DNA of 64,000 nucleotides, taken from assembly GCF_004022465.1 (NCBI RefSeq), contig NZ_SAVA01000007.1, forward strand, positions 174,593 through 238,592. The letters are read 5' to 3'. The position numbers were made by a program, and so were the translations under genes. The notes beneath the pieces were generated by a model that did not search any database, was not told the DNA's origin, and saw only the letters and a program-made list of their open reading frames with translations. Of this stretch, positions 1 through 6,073 are shown piece after piece. Position 1 is the stretch's first letter. The number at the start of each line of letters is the position of its first letter. Source of the stretch: Rhodobacter huangdaonensis (lineage in GTDB: Bacteria > Pseudomonadota > Alphaproteobacteria > Rhodobacterales > Rhodobacteraceae).

Positions 1-412
1 GCCGCGCGGCGGCATGGGCAAGCTCGTTCGGCTTGCCGACGACGAAGCTGTCGAAGGTGAAGCGGGCATCGAGCGGTGCGCCGGGCAGGTCCTCGTCACT
101 GCGGGCCTTCGGTGCGGCAGGTGCCGGTGCGGCAACGGGTCGCGAGACCTCGTTTGCCGGAATCGGGCGCAGTTCGGGCACGCGGAATTCGATCCGCTCG
201 ACGACGTGGCCGTCGTTGCGCAACTCGCGCAGGATCGCCTCGCCGAAGTTGCGCGACACCCAGTCGCGCATGAATTTCGTCGGAGCCTCGAAGGCGGCGA
301 TGCCTTCGGCCATGTCGATCATGCGCAGCGGCGCGATCCAGGTCGTGTAGTTGCTCTTGCCGACAGTCTTGAGAAGTTCATTGCACACCCGCCCCCAGGT
401 TTCTTTGGTCAT
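1..412 (-). CDS. dnaA: Chromosomal replication initiator DnaA (N-terminal part, cut by window edge)
   Basis: The 137 visible codons give domain I of DnaA (begins MTKETWGRVCNELL, then NYTTWIAPLRM), a Pro/Ala-rich linker, and the start of the AAA+ domain (LDARFTFDSFVVGKPNELA). DnaA binds oriC, melts it and loads the DnaB helicase. The AAA+ core and the DNA-binding domain lie left of the window. I place the start at the ATG at 412-410; an in-frame ATG 45 nt upstream adds 15 residues that look unlike DnaA, and its purine-rich run abuts the start codon. The upstream interval up to rpsT is unusually structured (see 440-621). Confidence 0.95.
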   Translation of the reverse strand, partial: MTKETWGRVCNELLKTVGKSNYTTWIAPLRMIDMAEGIAAFEAPTKFMRDWVSRNFGEAILRELRNDGHVVERIEFRVPELRPIPANEVSRPVAAPAPAAPKARSDEDLPGAPLDARFTFDSFVVGKPNELAHAAAR

Positions 413-439
413 CTTCTTGTTGCCTTTAGAGTCTACATG

Positions 440-621
440 CAGTTTCGGTGCACACATCTCCCCGGAACAGGGACCCGCGCGGACGCGGGTCGGAACCCCT
501 GCAATAGGACACGGCAACAGGCCCGGTGAAAACCGGGCAAGGCACTGGATGCCGAATCTCGGAAGGCGGCAGCCTTCAGAATCGGATTCGCTTCTTCGAC
601 ACCGGAACCCCCGGCTTTTTT
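440..621 (+). ncRNA. Candidate structured RNA (or, on the other strand, a structured dnaA leader)
   Basis: Seen directly: three perfect hairpins with 4-nt loops lie close together, at 472-479/484-491 (8 bp), 521-527/532-538 (7 bp, loop GAAA on plus) and 562-567/572-577 (6 bp). The last nests inside 553-558/585-590. A long-range stem 443-450/600-607 closes the set, and six T follow at 616-621. A promoter-like TTGGTC-N16-TAGAGT lies at 405-432. Inference: a plus-strand RNA of about 180 nt with a T-rich end. The alternative is the 5' leader of dnaA, transcribed from the minus strand. It does not match tRNA, and I could not fit it to SRP RNA, RNase P RNA or tmRNA. Confidence 0.35.
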
Positions 622-834
622 CGTTGTCGTGGCAGACTTTATGCCTGCTCCGGCGGTCGAAGACGCGTCATGTCCCCCAAGGCGATGTGAATCGCTGAGG
701 CAAGCTAGCGCGCCCTCCTGCCGTGCTGCAACCGAACTTCGCGCTTGACGGGGGATTCCCGAAATCGAATCTCCGGGGATGGGAAAACGCGCAACAGCCG
801 CGAATAATGCATTGAAATGTCTTGAAAATATGAA
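622..834. other. Intergenic stretch between dnaA and rpsT
   Basis: This is the rest of the 478-nt gap between dnaA and rpsT. I see no convincing open reading frame. An AT-rich patch lies at about 803-835. No TTATCCACA DnaA box is visible, so there is no direct sign of an origin here. A minus-strand promoter for dnaA is expected in this stretch, but no site stands out. Confidence 0.5.
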
Positions 835-857
835 AAAGGGCGCCCGAAGGCGCCCTT
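834..857 (-). terminator. Rho-independent terminator of rpsT
   Basis: On the minus strand a GC-rich stem (AGGGCGCC-TTCG-GGCGCCCT) is followed directly by a T run. It lies 34 nt after the rpsT stop codon. Confidence 0.9.
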
Positions 858-890
858 AAACCGAGTCTCTGCGCTGCAGCAATCTGCGGC

Positions 891-1157
891 TCAGTTCGCC
901 AGCGCTTTCACGCGGGCCGAAAGGCGCGAAACCTTGCGCGAGACGGTGTTCTTGTGCAGCACGCCCTTGGTCACGCCGCGGGCCAGTTCCGGCTCGGCGG
1001 CCAGCAGCGCGGTCTTGGCGGCGGTCGCGTCGCCCGAGGCGATCGCTTCTTCGACCTTGCGCAGGAAGGTGCGGATGCGCGAGCGGCGCGCGCGGTTGAT
1101 GTCGTTGCGGCGCTCGTTCTGACGGGCGCGCTTCTTGGACTGGGGCGTATTGGCCAT
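891..1157 (-). CDS. rpsT: 30S ribosomal protein S20
   Basis: 88 aa, the usual length for S20. It starts MANTPQSKKRARQNERR, has the very basic N-terminal helix and ends SARVKALAN. S20 binds the 5' domain of 16S rRNA early in 30S assembly. The gene stands alone with its own terminator and lies between dnaA and the enoyl-CoA hydratase, an order common in Rhodobacterales. Confidence 0.98.
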   Translation of the reverse strand: MANTPQSKKRARQNERRNDINRARRSRIRTFLRKVEEAIASGDATAAKTALLAAEPELARGVTKGVLHKNTVSRKVSRLSARVKALAN

Positions 1158-1278
1158 GGTTCTTTCCCACTTTCCGGGTCAGTTGCGTCAGGATAGCGCA
1201 CAAAGCCCGGTCTCTCGGAGAACCGGATGATTCGAGCCAAAGCGGGCTGCACGCGCATGTGAGGGCTGCCATTACGGC

Positions 1279-1311
1279 AAAAGCCGCCGAAAGGAAAGCC
1301 CCTTCGGCGGC
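1279..1311 (-). terminator. Terminator of the enoyl-CoA hydratase gene
   Basis: A 9-bp perfect stem (1283-1291 with 1303-1311) is followed on the minus strand by four T. It lies 20 nt after the stop codon of the hydratase gene. Confidence 0.85.
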
Positions 1312-1330
1312 CAATCGGAGCCGGGACGGC

Positions 1331-2107
1331 TCAGCGGTCGCGGAACTGCGGTTCGCGCTTTTCGAGGAAGGCCGACATGCCCTCCTTCTGGTCCTCGGTC
1401 GAGAACAGCGCATAGAAGACGCGGCGCTCGAAATGCACGCCCTCGGCGAGGGTGGTCTCGTAGGCGCGGTTGACGCATTCCTTCACCACCATCGTGCTCA
1501 GCAGCGATTTCTCGGCGATCTTGTGCGCCGCGGCCATCGCGTCGGGCAGCAGCTGGGCCAGCGGCACGACGCGGCTGACAAGGCCCGAACGTTCCGCCTC
1601 GGCCGCATCCATGAAACGGCCGGTCAGATGCATGTCCATCGACTTCGACTTGCCGACGAAGCGGGTCAGCCGCTGCGTGCCGCCCATGCCGGCGACGACG
1701 CCGAGGTTGATCTCGGGCTGGCCGAACTTGGCGTTCTCGGCGGCGATGATGAAATCGCACATCATCGCCAGCTCGCAGCCGCCGCCGAGCGCATAGCCCG
1801 CCACCGCCGCGATCACCGGCTTGCGGGTCTTCAGGATGCCGTCGGTCTCGGTGCTGAAGAAGTTCTTGGTGAACATGTCGACGAAGCTCTGCTCCGACAT
1901 CTCCTTGATGTCGGCACCGGCCGCGAACGCCTTCTCCGAACCGGTGATGACGATGCAGCGCACCTTGTCGTTCTTGTCCGCCGCGGCGAGCGCATCGGCC
2001 AGCTCGCCCAGCAGGGTCGAGTTCAGGGCGTTCAGGGCTTCGGGACGGTTCAGTCGGATCAGGGCGACATAGTCTTCGATCTCGACGATCAGGGTCTGGT
2101 AGGCCAT
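1331..2107 (-). CDS. Enoyl-CoA hydratase (crotonase family)
   Basis: 258 aa, normal for the short-chain enoyl-CoA hydratase (EchA/crotonase) type. It starts at MAYQTLIVEIED. The crotonase signature is clear: the oxyanion-hole segment AAGADIKEM near residue 65, then AVAGYALGGGCELAMMCD near 100-120, and the two acidic catalytic positions around ENAKFGQPEINLG. It would hydrate trans-2-enoyl-CoA to 3-hydroxyacyl-CoA in the cytoplasm. Products of this type also serve butyryl-CoA/crotonyl-CoA metabolism, which fits the 3-hydroxybutyryl-CoA dehydrogenase and Mcd in this window. The exact chain length preference cannot be read from the sequence. Confidence 0.93.
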   Translation of the reverse strand: MAYQTLIVEIEDYVALIRLNRPEALNALNSTLLGELADALAAADKNDKVRCIVITGSEKAFAAGADIKEMSEQSFVDMFTKNFFSTETDGILKTRKPVIAAVAGYALGGGCELAMMCDFIIAAENAKFGQPEINLGVVAGMGGTQRLTRFVGKSKSMDMHLTGRFMDAAEAERSGLVSRVVPLAQLLPDAMAAAHKIAEKSLLSTMVVKECVNRAYETTLAEGVHFERRVFYALFSTEDQKEGMSAFLEKREPQFRDR

Positions 2108-2193
2108 GTGGCAGTGCCTTTCCTTATGCTGGGCCGGAGTCGTAACAGGGTCTGGGCGATTATCAAGACCCCCTCGCAGCTGCAGCATAGCCG

Positions 2194-3039
2194 CTATTTC
2201 TGGCACTGCGGGCAGAAATAGCTCGACCGGCCCGATTGCACGATGCGCCGAACCGGGGTGCCGCAGGTGGGGCAGGGCTCGCCCTCGCGGTCGTAGACGC
2301 GGAAGGAATGCTGGAAATAACCAAGCTCGCCATCGGCCTGACGGTGGTCGCGCAGCGACGACCCGCCGGCCTCGATCGCCTCGCTCAGCACCTCGCGCAC
2401 CAGCGGCACGAGCGCCGCGATCCGCTTCGCCGCGATCCGCCCGGCGGGCCGGCGCGGGTCGATGCCGGCGCGAAACAGCACCTCGGAGACATAGATGTTG
2501 CCAAGCCCGGCGACGACATGCTGATCCAGCAGCGCGGTCTTGATCGGGCTTGCCCGGCCCTTCAGCCGCTCGACAAGATAGTCCTCGTGGAACTCGTTGC
2601 CGAAGGGCTCGGGGCCGAGCCCCGCCAGCAGCCAGTGCGCTGCCTCGCGGTCGGTGCGCACAAGGTCCATCGCCCCGAAGCGGCGCGCATCGTTGAAGGT
2701 GACGCGGGCGCCGCCTTCCATTTCCAGCACCACGTGATCGTGCTTTTGCGGCGCCGGATGGTCGAGGTGATAGTCGCCGAGCATCACCCCCGACACCAGC
2801 ATCCGCCCCGACATGCCAAGGTGGATGAGCAGGCTCTCGCCGCTGTCGAGATCGGCCAGAATGTATTTCGAGCGCCGCCGCAGCTGCTCGACGCGCCGCC
2901 CGGTCAGCCGCTCGGCCATGTGCTCGGGCAGCGGCCAGCGCAGGTCGGGGCGGTTCACCTGCGCGGCCTCGATCCGCCGCCCCTCCATCGCCGGGGCAAG
3001 GCCCCGTCGCACGGTTTCCACCTCGGGCAGTTCGGGCAT
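2194..3039 (-). CDS. mutM: Formamidopyrimidine-DNA glycosylase
   Basis: 281 aa. After Met the mature N-terminus is PELPEVETVRRGL, with catalytic Pro2 and Glu3. It also has the H2TH segment (LLDQHVVAGLGNIYVSEVLF) and a C-terminal zinc finger of the CxxC-x16-CxxC type (PCPTCGTPV ... YFCPQCQK). It removes 8-oxoguanine and formamidopyrimidines and nicks the abasic site. It is divergent from ubiE with a 75-nt gap that holds the ubiE promoter. Confidence 0.97.
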   Translation of the reverse strand: MPELPEVETVRRGLAPAMEGRRIEAAQVNRPDLRWPLPEHMAERLTGRRVEQLRRRSKYILADLDSGESLLIHLGMSGRMLVSGVMLGDYHLDHPAPQKHDHVVLEMEGGARVTFNDARRFGAMDLVRTDREAAHWLLAGLGPEPFGNEFHEDYLVERLKGRASPIKTALLDQHVVAGLGNIYVSEVLFRAGIDPRRPAGRIAAKRIAALVPLVREVLSEAIEAGGSSLRDHRQADGELGYFQHSFRVYDREGEPCPTCGTPVRRIVQSGRSSYFCPQCQK

Positions 3040-3055
3040 CTTCTTTCCTGTCGCA

Positions 3056-3083
3056 TTGTCTTGGCCGCAAGGGCCCCTATAAG
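3056..3083 (+). promoter_or_regulatory. Likely sigma-70 type promoter of ubiE-ubiB
   Basis: TTGTCT at 3056-3061 and TATAAG at 3078-3083 are separated by 16 nt. The start codon of ubiE is 32 nt downstream of the -10 box. This is the best housekeeping-type promoter in the mutM/ubiE gap. Confidence 0.6.
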
Positions 3084-3114
3084 AAGGGGGAGATTTCGGG
3101 ATCGGCAAGAGACC

Positions 3115-3867
3115 ATGACGACAGAACAGACGAGAACCACGCATTTCGGCTTCCAGACCGTGGACGAGGACGCGAAGGCCGGAATGGTCCATGGCGTGTT
3201 CTCGCGCGTGGCCTCGAAATACGACATTATGAACGACCTGATGAGCATGGGCATCCACCGCATCTGGAAGGATGCGATGATGGACTGGCTTGCGCCACGG
3301 CCGGGGCAGAGGCTGCTCGACGTGGCAGGCGGCACCGGCGACGTCGCCTTCCGCTTCCTCAAGCGCGCGCCGGGCGCCACGGCCACTGTCTGCGACATGA
3401 CGGAATCGATGCTGATCGAGGGCCAGAAGCGCGCCGAGGCCGAGGACATGGCCGAGCGGCTGAGCTGGGTCGTCGGCGACGCGATGGAGCTGCCGTTCGA
3501 GGACAATACCTTCGACGTCTACACGATTTCCTTCGGCATCCGGAACGTGACCCGGATCCCCGACGCGCTGCGCGAGGCCTATCGCGTGCTGCGTCCGGGC
3601 GGGCGGATCATGGTGCTCGAGTTCAGCCAGATCCCGAACGACATGCTGCAATCGCTCTATGACGCCTATTCCTTCAACGTCATCCCGGTGATGGGGCAGA
3701 TCGTGGCGAATGACCGCGACAGCTATCAATATCTGGTGGAATCGATCCGCAAGTTCCCGACGCAGGAGATCTTCGCCTCGATGATCCGCGAGGCCGGCTT
3801 CGAGCATGTCAAATATCGCAACCTGACCATGGGCATCGCCGCGCTGCATTCCGGCTGGAAGATCTGA
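3115..3867 (+). CDS. ubiE: Ubiquinone/menaquinone biosynthesis C-methyltransferase UbiE
   Basis: 250 aa. The protein contains HGVFSRVASKYDIMNDLMS, the SAM-binding motif LLDVAGGTGDVAFR (near residue 65-78), and the UbiE family signature around YRVLRPGGRIMVLEF. It methylates the C2 position of the demethylated quinone intermediate in ubiquinone synthesis. Its stop codon is one base before the ubiB start, so both are surely co-transcribed. ATG 3115 follows the purine-rich AAGAGACC. Confidence 0.97.
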   Translation: MTTEQTRTTHFGFQTVDEDAKAGMVHGVFSRVASKYDIMNDLMSMGIHRIWKDAMMDWLAPRPGQRLLDVAGGTGDVAFRFLKRAPGATATVCDMTESMLIEGQKRAEAEDMAERLSWVVGDAMELPFEDNTFDVYTISFGIRNVTRIPDALREAYRVLRPGGRIMVLEFSQIPNDMLQSLYDAYSFNVIPVMGQIVANDRDSYQYLVESIRKFPTQEIFASMIREAGFEHVKYRNLTMGIAALHSGWKI

Positions 3868-3868
3868 G

Positions 3869-5398
3869 ATGCGGGGCCCTCACAATATCTGGCGGCTGAT
3901 CCGCACCGGCGCCACCTTCGAACGCACCGGCGCGATGAGCGTCGCGCTCGAGGCGATGGAGGCGCCGCCGCGGCTGCGGCTGGTGGCGCGGATCATCGGC
4001 TGGCCGTTCAAGTGGCTCGGCTACAAGGGCGATCCGGCGCTGCCGCCGGTGACGCGCGCGATCACCGCGCTCGGGCCCGCCTACATCAAGTTCGGCCAGG
4101 TGCTGTCCACCCGCCCCGATGTGGTGGGCGAGGATCTGGCGAACCAGCTGCGGGTGCTGCAAGACAAGCTGCCGCCCTTCGACACGGCGCTGGCCAAGGC
4201 CGCGATCGCCGAGGAGCTTGGCCGCCCGGTCGGGGAGATCTTCACGACATTCTCCGAACCCGTCGCCGCCGCCTCGATCGCGCAGGTGCATTCGGCGGTG
4301 CTGGCCGGAACCGGCGAGACCGTCGCGGTGAAGGTGCTGCGGCCGGGAATCGAGCGCGCCTTCCGTCGCGACCTTGATGCCTTCCATTTCGCTGCCGGGA
4401 TGATCGAGCGGCTTCTGCCCGGCACCCGCCGGCTGAAACCGACCGAGGTGGTGAGCCATTTCGAGCAGACCGTTCTGGGCGAGCTCGACCTGCGGCTCGA
4501 GGCCGCCGCCGCCTCGCAATTCGCCGCGAACACCGCGCGGGACGCGCATTTCCGCGTGCCGGCGCCGGTCTGGGCGCTGTCCGGCCGCACGGTGATGGTG
4601 ATGGACTGGGCCGAGGGCACGGCGATGGGCGATGTGCCGGCGCTGCGCGCGGCCGGCCATGACCTCGTGGCGCTGTCCGAGCGGGTGCTGCAGCTGTTCC
4701 TCAGCCATGCCCTGCGCGACGGCTATTTCCACGCCGACATGCATCAGGGCAACCTGAAGGTCGCGGCGAACGGTGATGTCATCGCCTATGACTTCGGCAT
4801 CATGGGGCAGATCGACGAATACACCCGCCGCGTCTATGCCGAGATCCTGATGGGCTTCATCCGGCGCGATTACCGCCGCGTGGCCGAGGTGCATTTCGAG
4901 GCGGGCTATGTGCCGGCCGACCGCGACGTGAACGCCTTCGCGCTGGCGCTGCGCGCCGTGGGCGAGCCGATCTTCGGCATGAACGCGACGCAGATCTCGA
5001 TGGCGAAGCTGCTCGCCTATCTCTTCGAGGTGACCGAACGCTTCGGCATGCAGACCCGCACCGAGCTGATCTTGCTGCAGCGCACGATGGTGGTGGTCGA
5101 GGGCGTGTCGCGCTCGCTCAACCCGGCGATGAACATGTGGGAAGTGGCCCGGCCGGTGGTCGAGACCTACATCCGCGAGAACCTCGGCCCGCGCGCGGCG
5201 CTGCGCGATCTGAAACGCACGGCGCTGGTGCTGGGCCATTTCGGGCCGCGGATGCCGGCGCTGCTGCAGGAGCTGATCGAGCGGCGGGTGAACGGGCCCG
5301 CCCCCGCGCCCGCGCCCGAACGCCGCCACAACGGCTGGCTGGCGCTTGGCGGGCTTGCGGCTTTCGCGCTTGGGCTGATCGCGGCTCAGGTGCTCTGA
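3869..5398 (+). CDS. ubiB: Ubiquinone biosynthesis protein UbiB (ABC1/ADCK atypical kinase)
   Basis: 509 aa. The ABC1 family hallmarks are present: KFGQ (residues 74-77), an Ala-rich loop VAAASIAQVHSA, the invariant Lys in VAVKVLRPG, HADMHQGNL as catalytic loop and YDFGIMG as the metal site. A C-terminal hydrophobic segment (LALGGLAAFALGLIAAQVL) anchors it in the membrane after a Pro-Ala linker. UbiB supports ubiquinone synthesis through its ATPase activity. It converges with flgD; the two 3' ends overlap by 13 nt. Confidence 0.97.
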   Translation: MRGPHNIWRLIRTGATFERTGAMSVALEAMEAPPRLRLVARIIGWPFKWLGYKGDPALPPVTRAITALGPAYIKFGQVLSTRPDVVGEDLANQLRVLQDKLPPFDTALAKAAIAEELGRPVGEIFTTFSEPVAAASIAQVHSAVLAGTGETVAVKVLRPGIERAFRRDLDAFHFAAGMIERLLPGTRRLKPTEVVSHFEQTVLGELDLRLEAAAASQFAANTARDAHFRVPAPVWALSGRTVMVMDWAEGTAMGDVPALRAAGHDLVALSERVLQLFLSHALRDGYFHADMHQGNLKVAANGDVIAYDFGIMGQIDEYTRRVYAEILMGFIRRDYRRVAEVHFEAGYVPADRDVNAFALALRAVGEPIFGMNATQISMAKLLAYLFEVTERFGMQTRTELILLQRTMVVVEGVSRSLNPAMNMWEVARPVVETYIRENLGPRAALRDLKRTALVLGHFGPRMPALLQELIERRVNGPAPAPAPERRHNGWLALGGLAAFALGLIAAQVL

Positions 5399-6063
5399 TC
5401 GGGGTCGCGCAGCCCGGTGATGTCGGCGGGCGCCACCTGTGCGCCGCCGCGCAGCACCAGCACTGACCCGCCCGCCGTGCCCTGCACCTCGGCGATCGGG
5501 CTGTAGACCTCGGCGGTGTCGGTCGAAAGCAGGGTGCCGCTGTTGTAGCTTTCAAGCTCGAAGGAATAGACCCCGGCGGGCAGGGCGGTGCCGGAATTGT
5601 CGGTGCCGGCCCAGTCGAGCGTCTCGGCCGTGGTGCCGACGTTCCGCCGCGCCACTTCCGTCCCCGAGGCGTCCTTCACCACCAGCACCGCCTGATCGGC
5701 GCCGGTCACCGGGTTCGGTGCGACGGTGAGCGGCGTCGTGCCGTCGAAATAGGCGGGCGCCGCCACCCGCGCCTCCATCCCCACCCAGCCCGCATATTGC
5801 GTCACGCCGAGCAGGCCGAGCTGCGTCGCCATGCTGGTCAGCAGCTCGTTCGTCTTCACCTGCTGCTCGACGCCCGAGAAGGTGGCGAGCTGCACCGCGT
5901 AATCCGAGCTGTCGATCGGGTCGGTCGGATCCTGGTTCTGCATCTGCGTGGTCAGCAGGGACAGGAACATCTGGTAATCGGAACTGATGTTGGTGCCCGA
6001 GCCGGTGGTGGTGCTGCTGGCCGGGCCGGCGGTGGCCGGGGTGATGCCGGAAACGGTGCTCAT
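5386..6063 (-). CDS. flgD: Flagellar hook assembly scaffold FlgD
   Basis: 225 aa. The N-terminal capping signature is present (YQMFLSLLTTQMQNQDPTDP, residues about 30-49), as is FSGVEQQVKTNELL. A FlgD Ig-like/Tudor region follows (GTDNSGTALPAGVYSFELE). FlgD caps the growing hook and is shed when the hook is complete. It lies directly downstream of fliK with a 10-nt gap, so the hook cap and the hook-length ruler form one transcription unit. Confidence 0.94.
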   Translation of the reverse strand: MSTVSGITPATAGPASSTTTGSGTNISSDYQMFLSLLTTQMQNQDPTDPIDSSDYAVQLATFSGVEQQVKTNELLTSMATQLGLLGVTQYAGWVGMEARVAAPAYFDGTTPLTVAPNPVTGADQAVLVVKDASGTEVARRNVGTTAETLDWAGTDNSGTALPAGVYSFELESYNSGTLLSTDTAEVYSPIAEVQGTAGGSVLVLRGGAQVAPADITGLRDPDQST

Positions 6064-6073
6064 GGCGCTGTCC

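Noticed and set aside
412..457. Upstream ATG for DnaA adding 15 residues
   Set aside because: The added residues do not look like DnaA, and the purine-rich run is adjacent to the ATG, too close for a ribosome binding site.
553..590. Resemblance of CGGAAGGCGGCAGCC to the SRP RNA helix 8 motif
   Set aside because: SRP RNA needs the AGGTCCGGAAGGAAGCA context with specific internal loops. The bases around it do not fit, and the segment forms a simple hairpin instead.
413..834. Replication origin between dnaA and rpsT
   Set aside because: No cluster of DnaA boxes is visible. The only perfect box I saw in the whole window is at 29891, far away.
2236..3114. N-terminal extension of ubiE to about 540 residues
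   Set aside because: The upstream part is antisense of mutM, and UbiE homologues start at the ATG 3115 region with the promoter just before.
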